Below are positions 1 through 7,653 of a stretch of 64,000 nt of DNA, piece by piece (position 1 is the stretch's first letter; each line of letters begins with the position of its first letter). The DNA comes from Rhodococcus sp. 06-462-5 (GTDB lineage Bacteria; Actinomycetota; Actinomycetes; Mycobacteriales; Mycobacteriaceae). The stretch is from NCBI RefSeq assembly GCF_002258315.1, contig NZ_NOYD01000014.1, forward strand, positions 248,001 through 312,000, read 5' to 3'. A program made the position numbers and the translations under genes. A model generated the notes under the pieces. It ran no database searches. It was not told the DNA's origin and saw nothing but the letters and a program-made list of their open reading frames with translations.

Positions 1-686
1 GTGCCGAAGTGTCCGGCCAGTAGCGATCCGGCGATCGCCGTGCCCGCGAATGCGGCGGTGACGGCCCAGTCGATGCTCGTTCCGCTCAGGTGCGAGAAGA
101 GGCCTGCAGCGGAATTGGCGACGATGATGACCAACGAGGTGCCGACCGCGACCGACATCTCGATACCCAGCATCAGCACCAGAACCGGAATGATGAGGAA
201 GCCTCCTCCCACGCCGAACAGTCCGGTCACGAAGCCGACGGCCAGCCCTGCCGGGATCGATCGCGGGGCGCATCGTCTCCAGTTGATCCCCGATCCCGAT
301 GTCTTACAGGCTGTTCCGGTGTCACTCCGTTCGGCGAGCATACGTGCACCGGCGGCCACCATCACCGCTGCGAATCCGAGCAGCAGCGCTGTGTCCGGAA
401 GCAGGCGACCCACGGCGCTCCCGGCGAAGGTGGCGGGAATCCCGGTCGCCGCGAACACGGCGGCCAGACGCCATTCGACTTTCCGTGCCCGCAGCTTCGG
501 TAGCACCCCGACGGCCGAGGCAGCGCCGACGACGATCAGCGAGACCGCGACCGCCTCGGTGGGCGGCATTCCCAGCGCGAACACCAACACCGGAACGGCC
601 AGGATCGAGCCGCCGCCACCGAGAAGGCCGAGCAGGATGCCGATCACCACGCCGAATCCCAGTGCCAGTGCCAGTGTCAACGTCAT
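1..686 (-). CDS. TauE/SafE-family membrane permease (3' end cut by window)
   Basis: Reading the minus strand from ATG at 686 gives an uninterrupted hydrophobic protein of at least 228 residues that runs off the left edge. It shows the internal duplication of TauE/SafE anion exporters, with two glycine-rich turns, GLLGGGGSIL near residue 19 and GLFGVGGGFLI near residue 155. Family members export sulfite, sulfonates or related sulfur anions. It diverges from a persulfide dioxygenase gene across a shared operator, which fits removal of sulfite or thiosulfate made during persulfide oxidation. The family call is firm from the motifs; the substrate is inferred from context. Confidence 0.85.
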   Translation of the reverse strand, partial: MTLTLALALGFGVVIGILLGLLGGGGSILAVPVLVFALGMPPTEAVAVSLIVVGAASAVGVLPKLRARKVEWRLAAVFAATGIPATFAGSAVGRLLPDTALLLGFAAVMVAAGARMLAERSDTGTACKTSGSGINWRRCAPRSIPAGLAVGFVTGLFGVGGGFLIIPVLVLMLGIEMSVAVGTSLVIIVANSAAGLFSHLSGTSIDWAVTAAFAGTAIAGSLLAGHFG

Positions 687-720
687 CGTGGGTCCATCCC
701 GATCGGCAGTTCCTCTTTGG

Positions 721-757
721 ATACCCCCTAGGGTACTTGACATACCCTAGGGGGTAT
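721..757. promoter_or_regulatory. Twin CsoR/CstR-type operator overlapping a -35 box
   Basis: ATACCCCCTAGGGTA at 721-735 is repeated as an exact inverted copy at 743-757, with a 7-bp spacer. The spacer and first base beyond it read TTGACA (737-742), a perfect -35 hexamer for the rightward dioxygenase gene. C-tract/G-tract palindromes of this kind are known targets of CsoR-family repressors, including the persulfide sensor CstR. A repressor bound here would block the divergent promoters of the permease and dioxygenase. The regulator gene is not in the window, so CstR rather than copper CsoR is inferred from the sulfur genes. Confidence 0.7.
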
Positions 758-817
758 TGCACAGTGTGTCTATCACCCCGCGAATGTCGCCCGGAGACTT
801 CTCAGACGGAGAAACCC

Positions 818-2197
818 ATGATCCTCGAGCAGTACTACCTCGAATGTCTTTCCCACGGTTCGTATCTGATCGGAGATCAGAGCACGGGGCGCGCGATCGT
901 CGTCGATCCGCGTCGCGACATCGCCGAGTATCTCGACGACGCCGCGAAGTACGGACTCACCATCGAAGGGGTCGTCAACACGCACTTCCATGCCGATTTC
1001 GTCTCGGGCCACCTCGAACTGGTCGACGCGACCGATGCCTGGATCGGCTTCGGCGAGGCCGCCGAGACCGACTATCCGATCCGGCGACTGCACGACGGGG
1101 AGCGGTTGTCCCTCGGCGACGTCGAACTCGAAATCCTCTCGACGCCAGGTCACACCTGGGAGTCGATCTCGGTGCTGGTTCGGGAGCGCCCCGGTGCCAC
1201 ACCCACTGCGGTCCTGACCGGTGATTCTCTCTTCATCGGGGATGTCGGACGTCCTGACCTGGTCAATCTCGGGGACGGGTCCACCGCCGACCTCGCCCGT
1301 GCAATGTATTCGACGATCCACGGGAAGCTGTTGACGCTGCCCGACGAGGTCACCGTCATGCCCGCTCACGGCGCTGGCTCGTCCTGTGGAAAGAACCTGT
1401 CCTCCGAGCTCACCTCCACCATCGGTGAGCAGCGCGCGAGCAACCCGTCGGTGCAGCCGATGAGTGAGGACGCCTTCGTGGCTCTCGTCACCGACGGTCA
1501 GCCGGCAGCGCCGTCGTACTTCTCCGCCGATGCCGCCATGAACAAGCGGATCCACCCACTCCTTCCGCAGGGTCGGATCGTTCCTGAGCTGACACCCGAA
1601 GCGGTGAAGGCCGAACTCGCCGCCGGTACGAGGGTGCTCGACGCGCGAAGCGTGGACGATTTCGCGGCCGGCCATCTGCGCGGATCGGTCAACGTGGGGT
1701 TCGACGGTCGCTTCGCCGAGACCGGCGGCATGGTCGCGGAGGTCGGCGGTCGCATCGTGCTCATCGCTTATCCGGGCGAAGAGCAGGAGGCAGCACTGCG
1801 GTTGGCCCGAATCGGATCCGACAACGTGACCGGATACCTCGGAATCGGCAGTGACGGTGTGTTTCCAGCCGAGCTGGAGACATTGGTCGAGACGGCACCG
1901 CGCACCACGGTCGAGCAGCTCGACGTGATGCTCGCCGCGGACGAGGTGACACTCGTCGACATTCGCAATCCGGGCGAGCGCGACTTCGGTACGATACCGG
2001 GAGCGATCCCGATCCCGCTGGCGCAGTTGCGAACTCGCCTCGATCAGGTTCCGACCGGCAAACCGATCGTGATGCACTGCGCCGGAGGATGGCGCTCGAG
2101 CGTGGCTGCATCGCTGCTGCGTGCTGAGGGATTCGACGACGTCTCGGACCTGCTGGGCGGCTACGACGCCTGGGCCGACGCTCACGTCCCGGCCTGA
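818..2197 (+). CDS. CstB-like persulfide dioxygenase with two rhodanese domains
   Basis: This 459-residue protein starts at ATG 818 behind a GACGGAGA ribosome site. Residues 1-245 are a metallo-beta-lactamase-fold persulfide dioxygenase: HFHAD (H56, H58, D60), H112, D136 in TGDSLF, and H184. Residues about 255-355 form a rhodanese-like domain whose active loop (IAYPGEE) has no Cys. Residues about 362-459 form a second rhodanese with CAGGWRS, where C421 is the persulfide-carrying Cys. The order PDO, pseudorhodanese, rhodanese matches staphylococcal CstB, which turns persulfides into thiosulfate. It probably acts in the cytoplasm with the divergent permease as exporter. Confidence 0.9.
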   Translation: MILEQYYLECLSHGSYLIGDQSTGRAIVVDPRRDIAEYLDDAAKYGLTIEGVVNTHFHADFVSGHLELVDATDAWIGFGEAAETDYPIRRLHDGERLSLGDVELEILSTPGHTWESISVLVRERPGATPTAVLTGDSLFIGDVGRPDLVNLGDGSTADLARAMYSTIHGKLLTLPDEVTVMPAHGAGSSCGKNLSSELTSTIGEQRASNPSVQPMSEDAFVALVTDGQPAAPSYFSADAAMNKRIHPLLPQGRIVPELTPEAVKAELAAGTRVLDARSVDDFAAGHLRGSVNVGFDGRFAETGGMVAEVGGRIVLIAYPGEEQEAALRLARIGSDNVTGYLGIGSDGVFPAELETLVETAPRTTVEQLDVMLAADEVTLVDIRNPGERDFGTIPGAIPIPLAQLRTRLDQVPTGKPIVMHCAGGWRSSVAASLLRAEGFDDVSDLLGGYDAWADAHVPA

Positions 2198-2228
2198 TTT
2201 TCGACCGACTCGTACCAGGAGGATTCTC

Positions 2229-2402
2229 ATGTGTTACCCCGTCACCTGCAAGAAATGCCACAAAACCGGCTGGGGCGGCTGCGGCAAACATGTCGACTCC
2301 GTCATGCGGACGGTTGCGGCATCGGATCGCTGCACCTGCAGTGAGGATTCGACGCCGCCCGTGAAGGAGCGTCGAAGCATGCGGTCGTTTTTCGTTCGCT
2401 GA
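2229..2402 (+). CDS. Small Cys-rich protein, possibly metal-binding
   Basis: A strong AGGAGG site precedes ATG 2229, giving 57 residues that begin MCYPVTCKKCHKTGWGGCG and later contain CTC. The five closely grouped Cys plus His residues suggest a zinc ribbon or a thiol/persulfide-binding microprotein. The start lies 31 bp after the dioxygenase stop, so the two are probably cotranscribed. I recognise no named family; a link to sulfur handling is inferred from position and Cys content. Confidence 0.75.
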   Translation: MCYPVTCKKCHKTGWGGCGKHVDSVMRTVAASDRCTCSEDSTPPVKERRSMRSFFVR

Positions 2403-2479
2403 GAACCGATTTCAGGTAGTGGAGCAGCAAGTACTTTGTGCTCTGGTGTGATCGACCTCGTACCACGCACACTGGATCG

Positions 2480-2911
2480 ATGATATCGACAACGCCGATG
2501 GCCACCGACCACAACCGACGATGGCCGTGGCTCGGCGCAGTCTGCGGAGGTGTTTCGATCAACGCCTTCGGCGGAGCGATCGGATTGTTCTCGGGTGCAA
2601 TCGATCCGGATCCGAATGTGCAGGCGAATTGGTCTGTGACACTCACAGCTCTCTCGCTTGTGCTGGTGGTCGGTATCCCGATGGGACTTGCTGCGGTGTC
2701 CGCGTTCGCGGGCGGCGGAAGATCGGGGCCGATGGCTCACATCGCCGGTGTGCTGTTGGTTGCCTGGATCATCGTGCAACCGGCGGTGACCGGTGAGACG
2801 AGTTGGCTGCAGGGATCGTTCGGGGTACTGGGATTCGTCATTGCGGTCCGCGGATGGCGGATGACGGTGGCTGCGGGCAAGTCCGCGTATCTCGTGTCGG
2901 AGGAGCAATGA
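2480..2911 (+). CDS. Small polytopic membrane protein of unknown function
   Basis: The ORF gives 143 residues with four hydrophobic stretches (around residues 16-35, 49-70, 79-95 and 105-125). No catalytic motif or family signature was recognised. ATG 2480 is preferred, with ATG 2498 as an alternative. Its stop overlaps the start of the next gene by 4 bp (ATGA), so translation of the two is probably coupled. The hydrophobic profile suggests an inner-membrane protein working with the flavodoxin; that partnership is inference. Confidence 0.65.
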   Translation: MISTTPMATDHNRRWPWLGAVCGGVSINAFGGAIGLFSGAIDPDPNVQANWSVTLTALSLVLVVGIPMGLAAVSAFAGGGRSGPMAHIAGVLLVAWIIVQPAVTGETSWLQGSFGVLGFVIAVRGWRMTVAAGKSAYLVSEEQ

Positions 2912-3408
2912 GAATACTCGTCTCCACCTCCGGTCGCCACGGAGCGACGGACACGCTGGGGCGGGAATTGGCACGTGTCTTCGAGCACGGCGGCGTCGAT
3001 GTCGACGTACGTGCACCGGAATCCGTCGACTGCGTCGACGGCTACGACGCTCTGGTGATCGGGAGCGCTGTCTATTCGAACCGGTGGATTCCGATGGTCA
3101 ACGACCTGGTCGCACGGTTGGCGGACAAGCCGCATCCGCCCGTATGGCTGTTCTCGTGCGGGCCCCTGCATTCAGCGGACAGGCCCGTCAACGACACGGC
3201 CGATGCGGCGCGGGCAGTTGCAGTGTTGAATGCGCAGTCACACTGCACATTTCCCGGCAAGCTCGATGTGGCAGAGCTGTCGCACGGTGAGCGACTGGTG
3301 TTCGCCTCGTCCGGTGCCGCCGAAGGAGACTTCCGCGACTGGATCCGAGTATGCAACTGGGCACGAGACATACTGGCACGCCTCGCCTCCATTCCGTTTC
3401 CGAGATAG
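2908..3408 (+). CDS. Flavodoxin-domain protein
   Basis: The 166-residue product opens MRILVSTSGRHGATDTLG, a beta strand and phosphate-binding loop typical of FMN-binding flavodoxins, followed by the second-strand region YDALVIGSAVYSNRW. It resembles the HemG-type flavodoxin proteins found beside USPs in actinobacteria. It is probably a soluble electron carrier or protoporphyrinogen-oxidase-like protein; which one cannot be told from sequence. A second member of the family is encoded at 6753-7283. It starts inside the preceding gene's stop. Confidence 0.8.
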   Translation: MRILVSTSGRHGATDTLGRELARVFEHGGVDVDVRAPESVDCVDGYDALVIGSAVYSNRWIPMVNDLVARLADKPHPPVWLFSCGPLHSADRPVNDTADAARAVAVLNAQSHCTFPGKLDVAELSHGERLVFASSGAAEGDFRDWIRVCNWARDILARLASIPFPR

Positions 3409-3504
3409 TCCGCAGCTCGTTCAGCGGTGTTCAGCGTGAACGGTGCTGCACACCAAGGCGCTTCGCCCGCCAACGGACAAACCGGGATCTGTCCTCGCTC
3501 GTCG

Positions 3505-3518
3505 GTGACTTCCGGCCC
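3505..3518. promoter_or_regulatory. DevR/DosR-box-like site upstream of the alcohol dehydrogenase
   Basis: GTGACTTCCGGCCC matches the mycobacterial/rhodococcal DevR box (GGGACTTNNGNCCC) at all but one position. It ends 93 bp before the dehydrogenase start. The 203-bp gap 3409-3611 holds nothing else I recognise. The site fits a DevR-driven promoter for the downstream gene. Confidence 0.5.
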
Positions 3519-3611
3519 TACATCCGGGTAGGCAGCAGTCGTCATGATCGATATCAGTGCATCGCTCGAGCGTCGAGAACGGCACGGTTTGCACAGTTGG
3601 AGGAACTCACC

Positions 3612-4622
3612 ATGAAAGCTGCAGTCGTCACCGAGTTCGGCGGGCCTCTGGTCGTCAAGGACATCCCGATCCCGACACCCGCACCCGAGCAGGTGCTCGT
3701 GAAGATGGAGACGTGCGGCGTCTGCCACACGGATATCCATGCAGCGCAGGGTGATTGGCCTGCAAAGCCGACGCTGCCGTTCGTTCCGGGACACGAGGGC
3801 ATCGGCGTGATCGAGGCAGTGGGATCGCAGGTCGACGAGAGTCGAATCGGCGAACGCGTTGCGATCGCGTGGCTCGGGTCTGCGTGCGGGGAATGCGATC
3901 ACTGCGTCTCCGGATGGGAGACGCTGTGCGAGAAGCAGCAGAACAGCGGCTACTCCATCGATGGCGCATACGCGGAATACGCTGTGGCACATGCGCGATA
4001 CGTCGTCCGCGTTCCCGACAGCATCTCCTCGTTCGACGCAGCTCCGTTGACGTGTGCCGGCGTCACCACCTACAAGGCCGTGAAGGTCGGCGGGGTGGCA
4101 CCGGCTCAACGCGTTGCGATATTCGGTGTCGGTGGACTGGGGCACATGGCCGTGCAGTACGCCAAGATCGCCGGCGGATTCGTCACTGCAGTGGACATCG
4201 AGGACGACAAGCTCGAACTCGCTCGTGAACTCGGTGCCGATCACACCGTCAACTCGTCGAAGGTCGATCCCGTCGAGGAGATCAAGGCACTCGGTGGGGC
4301 CGATGTGGCCATCGTGTTGGCCGTCATCCCGAGCGTGTTCGATCAGGCCTTCCGTTCGCTTCGCCGCGGCGGCCGACTGGTGTGCGTCTCGATGCCCGCT
4401 CACGGTGTGTTCCCGGTCCCGATCTTCGAGACGGTCGTCGGCGGAATCTCCGTCCTCGGTTCGATCGTCGGCACCCGAAAGGACCTCCGTGAAGTGTTCG
4501 CACTGCACGAGGCCGGGCGGACCACGGTTTCTGCCGTCTCGCGAAAGTTGGACGAAGTGAACGAGTGCTTCGACGACCTCATGGGTGGTCGCGTCACCGC
4601 TCGCCAGGTCTTCGAGTTCTGA
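3612..4622 (+). CDS. Zinc-dependent alcohol dehydrogenase (MDR family)
   Basis: The 336-residue protein starts at ATG 3612 after a GGAGG site. Catalytic zinc ligands are C38 and H61 (motifs CGVCHTDIH and GHEGIG). The structural zinc lobe has C92, C95, C98 and C106. A Rossmann motif GVGGLGHMAVQYAK binds NAD(P). The length and motifs match AdhP/AdhT enzymes that interconvert primary alcohols and aldehydes. A DevR-like box lies upstream, so NAD+ regeneration by ethanol formation under low oxygen is a plausible role (inference). Confidence 0.9.
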   Translation: MKAAVVTEFGGPLVVKDIPIPTPAPEQVLVKMETCGVCHTDIHAAQGDWPAKPTLPFVPGHEGIGVIEAVGSQVDESRIGERVAIAWLGSACGECDHCVSGWETLCEKQQNSGYSIDGAYAEYAVAHARYVVRVPDSISSFDAAPLTCAGVTTYKAVKVGGVAPAQRVAIFGVGGLGHMAVQYAKIAGGFVTAVDIEDDKLELARELGADHTVNSSKVDPVEEIKALGGADVAIVLAVIPSVFDQAFRSLRRGGRLVCVSMPAHGVFPVPIFETVVGGISVLGSIVGTRKDLREVFALHEAGRTTVSAVSRKLDEVNECFDDLMGGRVTARQVFEF

Positions 4623-4756
4623 TGTCGACATCGTCGATCACTGTCGGCTGATCGCGATGCTCCTTCGGCCGAACGTCCGGCCGTTGGGGGAGGCCGTAAG
4701 GTCGGGGTGGGCAGGCGCGTACCCGAAAGGTATGTGTGCCCACAACGGAGTGAGCA

Positions 4757-5491
4757 GTGATGAACGCAGAGGAACACGAAGACGATCTCAGGTCGAGCCT
4801 GGCCGACTTGAGCAGATTGTCGATGACGAATCTGTCTCTGTCCGACACCCTCTCTCACGTGGCGGAATTCGCTGTACGGGCCATTCCCGGTGCCGACGGT
4901 GCCGGATTGACGCTCTTACATCCTGACCGCCCCGACACGATCGTTGCCAGTGCAGATTTCGTTCGCGTAGTCGACGACATTCAGTACGGTCTCGGACAAG
5001 GCCCCTGCATCACGGCGGCCGCAGAGGGCATCACCGTTCGATCGGGTTCACTCGGAACTGATTCGCAGTGGCCGGAATTCGGTCCGAAAGTCGGTCGGTT
5101 GGGAGTGCACAGCGTGTTGTCTCTGCCGCTGATCACCGCGGGCGGTGTGCTCGGCGCGATGAATGTCTACGCGCACCGACCCGACGCGTTCGATGCTCGC
5201 GCTGCCGAGTTGGGCGAACTGTTCGCGGTGCCGGCTGCGATCTCGGTACAGAACGCGCGCGCACTGGCCAGTGCTGCCCGGCTCACCGAGCAGCTGGAGA
5301 GGGCGCTGAACAGCCGGGCGGTGATAGACCAGGCGATCGGAGTGCTGATCAGCCGAAGCGGATGCACCGGAGCCGAAGGATACGACAAGCTCCGATCACT
5401 GAGCCAGAGCGAACACAAAAAGGTCGCAGTGATCGCAGAGGCCATGGTGGGCGAGGCGATGAAGACGGCCCGCTCCCGTTCGCGCAGATAA
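4757..5491 (+). CDS. GAF-ANTAR domain regulator
   Basis: This 244-residue protein has an N-terminal GAF domain (about 25-165, with GLGQGPCITAA and SVLSLPL) and a C-terminal ANTAR domain (about 180-235, with LNSRAVIDQAIGVLISR). ANTAR domains bind tandem hexaloop RNA and act as antiterminators; GAF domains sense small ligands or redox state. GTG 4757 and ATG 4760 both suit the GGAG at 4747-4750. It is separated by 140 bp from a second ANTAR gene. The signal and RNA targets are unknown. Confidence 0.88.
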   Translation: MMNAEEHEDDLRSSLADLSRLSMTNLSLSDTLSHVAEFAVRAIPGADGAGLTLLHPDRPDTIVASADFVRVVDDIQYGLGQGPCITAAAEGITVRSGSLGTDSQWPEFGPKVGRLGVHSVLSLPLITAGGVLGAMNVYAHRPDAFDARAAELGELFAVPAAISVQNARALASAARLTEQLERALNSRAVIDQAIGVLISRSGCTGAEGYDKLRSLSQSEHKKVAVIAEAMVGEAMKTARSRSRR

Positions 5492-5631
5492 GGGCGTACC
5501 GTTCGAGTCGCACGCGCATTTCGAGGTATCGAGTCCGACTTTCCCTCGCGCTGGCTTATCCGCCCGGGCACGACGCTGCGGGTGTGTATCGGAAGAATCG
5601 AATAGGCGATCGGGCCGCACCTGGATTCTCG

Positions 5632-6231
5632 ATGAAACTTCGGCCTCGATTGCTGGACGATCTTGCGACACTGACCGAATCACTGGACAACTCGACCGTC
5701 GATCTCGCGCACTTGGCCAGGCAGTTGGCAACCGACATCGATGCGGCCGTCTCGGCCGTGGTCTCGATCACCCTGACGGTGACAGTCGCCGGAGAACGGT
5801 TCGAGGTCTCGATAGCGACCAGCCGCCCGCATCAGGGAGTCGTTGCGTCGTCGCTCGAATTCACCCTCGCCGGTCTTCCTGATTCCCCCTCGGCCAGGCA
5901 ACTGCTGATCCTCTCCGGTACAGCCGGAGCACTCGTCGACTTCGCAGCGGATGTGGGCTTCGCACTCGGGCTCTCGCAAGGTTCGGCTGTGCTGGACCGA
6001 CATTTGGTCCGTAGCGGCGGAACCGATTTCGGTCCCGCCGACCCGCGTTCGCTCGCCGACGTGAGCGAGGTGAACCAAGCGATCGGTGTTCTCGTTGCAA
6101 GTGGCCGCACGGTTGCCGAAGCACGTGCAGAATTGCGCAGACTCGCCGAGCGCTGGAACCGATCGACAGTCGAAGAGGCCGGCCGCACCCTGCGCGACGC
6201 CCGTGGCTGGTTTCCGCCCGTTCGACCGTAG
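5632..6231 (+). CDS. ANTAR-domain protein with divergent sensor region
   Basis: The 199-residue product starts at ATG 5632. Its C-terminal 60 residues carry an ANTAR signature ([27 protein letters not shown]), while the first 135 residues do not clearly match GAF or PAS. It is probably an RNA-binding antitermination regulator paired with the gene just upstream. The gap 5492-5631 shows no obvious terminator or operator. Confidence 0.75.
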   Translation: MKLRPRLLDDLATLTESLDNSTVDLAHLARQLATDIDAAVSAVVSITLTVTVAGERFEVSIATSRPHQGVVASSLEFTLAGLPDSPSARQLLILSGTAGALVDFAADVGFALGLSQGSAVLDRHLVRSGGTDFGPADPRSLADVSEVNQAIGVLVASGRTVAEARAELRRLAERWNRSTVEEAGRTLRDARGWFPPVRP

Positions 6232-6251
6232 GGCCTGCGTCTGCCGAACGC

Positions 6252-6392
6252 TCAGCGAAAGCGATGGGCAATGACGCTGCGCGGCAACTGCAACGGGCTG
6301 GGATACGAGACGGTGAACTCGAACACCGAACGGTAGAAGTCGATCGATCGCGACAGTTCTCGTACCCGTATCGAGGCGGATGCGACTGCCAC
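6252..6392 (-). pseudogene. Fragment of a VOC (glyoxalase/dioxygenase-fold) protein
   Basis: The minus strand encodes about 46 residues containing [20 protein letters not shown], the first beta strand and helix typical of vicinal-oxygen-chelate proteins. It then stops at 6252, far short of the usual 115-150 residues. No start codon with a ribosome site precedes it, and the remaining beta strands and metal ligands are absent. It directly abuts the decayed USP. I read it as a truncated relic. Confidence 0.45.
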
Positions 6393-6447
6393 CGTGGCGA
6401 TGTGCGACGGGATCGCCCCGGTGGTGCCCGGGCTGGAGATGATCCCT

Positions 6448-6756
6448 CGAATGAACCACGAGCACCGGGCAGTGGGCATGTTCGGCACATTGCGAGCTGA
6501 CAGAACCCAGGAGCAGTCCGACGAACCCGCCGTGACCGCGGCTTCCGACAACGAGAATCTCGGCGTCATGACTGGCTTCGAGTAGAGCCTTCGCCGCAGA
6601 ACCCTGCCTCGCAACCTGTTTCAGACCTGCGGGGAGATCGGTGCCGAATGCCGCAGCTGTGGCCTCGGCGAGCGCGCGTTGCAGGGCAATGATCGACGAG
6701 GACGATCCATCGACCCCCACCACGATGGGGCGGCCGGTCGGTCAGGTAGCGCTCAT
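6448..6756 (-). pseudogene. Decayed universal stress protein gene
   Basis: ATG at 6756 overlaps the upstream flavodoxin stop (ATGA), but codon 5 is TGA (6744-6742). In the same frame follow [16 protein letters not shown], a USP first strand, and [19 protein letters not shown] with HCPVLVV, the USP nucleotide loop and last strand. Roughly 50 residues between helix 1 and the [10 protein letters not shown] helix are missing. No stop follows the last strand, so the frame runs on antisense into the ANTAR gene. Restarting at GTG 6723 could make a product, but it would lack strands 2 and 3. Confidence 0.65.
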
Positions 6757-7283
6757 GAAGATCGGCCTTTCTCGGGTGAGGACACCAGTCGTTCGGTGAG
6801 GATGCCGCTGATGTTGTCGGCCCATCGGGCAATATCTGCGGGTGATCTGCTGTCGCCGTCCGCAGCCTTGATCAGCCGAACGATCGCACGTTCGAAAAGT
6901 GACAACCGCGAATTGATCAACTTGCCACCGAACACACGATGCTCGATCGCCCAGTCGGCCTTCGACTCTTTCGGCTGAGTCTTCGTAGGTGTACTGCCGT
7001 CCACCGGGCCACTCGAGAAGAGCCACACAGGAATTGCTTCCAGTTCGGCCTGCTCCCTGGCGATCAGCGAACGTGCGTCTCGGAGCCATCGGCCCATGTA
7101 GACGCCGCTGCCGATGATCGCGGCGTCGTACTCGGCAATGCTGTCGACATCGACGGTGTCACGAACGTCGACTGTCGTCGTGCTGTCGACGTTCGACATT
7201 TCCCGCAGAATGGATGCGCCCAGCCACTGTCCGATTTCTCGGGTGGCACCGTGGCGGCTTGCTGTTGCGATCAGGATTCGCAT
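6753..7283 (-). CDS. Flavodoxin-domain protein
   Basis: This 176-residue protein begins MRILIATASRHGATREIG, the flavodoxin FMN phosphate loop, then YDAAIIGSGVYMGRW. It is a paralogue of the 2908-3408 product. Its start lies inside the 3' end of the SHOCT gene and its stop overlaps the ATG of the decayed USP. The three therefore formed one translationally coupled minus-strand unit, with a DevR-like box upstream. It likely carries electrons to an unidentified partner. Confidence 0.85.
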   Translation of the reverse strand: MRILIATASRHGATREIGQWLGASILREMSNVDSTTTVDVRDTVDVDSIAEYDAAIIGSGVYMGRWLRDARSLIAREQAELEAIPVWLFSSGPVDGSTPTKTQPKESKADWAIEHRVFGGKLINSRLSLFERAIVRLIKAADGDSRSPADIARWADNISGILTERLVSSPEKGRSS

Positions 7284-7450
7284 GTGGACGTCCTGTCAAT
7301 GTTGGTTCGGGTTCGGTTGAATCGCAGTGCAAGGCCATCCATCTGTGTCAGGTACTGCTCTCGATCCACGTCACCGCGCGCATATCGCGCCGCGAACAGT
7401 TCTTCCAACGTGTTGGGTCCGGCACTGTCGAGTGAAGGAACGAGAATCAT
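7271..7450 (-). CDS. SHOCT-domain microprotein
   Basis: ATG at 7450 opens 59 codons containing LEELFAARYARGDVDREQYL, the short C-terminal helix-turn (SHOCT) motif normally found at the ends of membrane or oligomeric proteins. The 3' end overlaps the flavodoxin start by 13 bp in another frame. Here the motif stands almost alone with about 15 preceding residues. The gap 7451-7653 upstream has a DevR-like box at 7521. Its role is unknown; SHOCT motifs are thought to mediate oligomerisation. Confidence 0.65.
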   Translation of the reverse strand: MILVPSLDSAGPNTLEELFAARYARGDVDREQYLTQMDGLALRFNRTRTNIDRTSTCES

Positions 7451-7520
7451 GCCGGGTGGTCCTTGTCGTGGAGGGAGACTGCTCGATGATCACTCTGCGC
7501 TGCGGGACCGTCGCCGAGTA

Positions 7521-7534
7521 GGGACTTACGACCC
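7521..7534. promoter_or_regulatory. DevR/DosR-box-like site upstream of the SHOCT-flavodoxin unit
   Basis: GGGACTTACGACCC fits GGGACTTNNGNCCC exactly and lies 71 bp upstream of the SHOCT ATG. Nothing else is recognisable in the 203-bp gap 7451-7653. It suggests DevR control of the SHOCT, flavodoxin and USP-relic unit. Confidence 0.55.
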
Positions 7535-7653
7535 ACAGGCACGGCCGAAGGTGATGGACTTGCTCGTTGTGCGCCAGGCGGAGTGCCATTCACCGATCCG
7601 ATACGGGTCGGCTGCGTCGAATCGCCCGCCGGTGGCTCTCACCGGGATCGTCG

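Noticed and set aside
1..750. Plus-strand open frame of 249 codons
   Set aside because: It is antisense to the TauE permease, is rich in Pro/Ala/Arg without any domain, and would cover the operator at 721-757.
773..2230. 485-codon minus-strand frame opposite the dioxygenase
   Set aside because: The plus strand has clear catalytic motifs throughout; this frame is a GC-codon shadow.
3420..3611. Possible small gene upstream of the alcohol dehydrogenase
   Set aside because: No frame has a ribosome site or plausible composition; only the DevR-like box is supported.
5680..6723. 347-codon minus-strand frame as a USP fusion protein
   Set aside because: Only the first 92 codons look like a USP; the rest is antisense to the ANTAR gene, so it is read-through of a gene that lost its stop.
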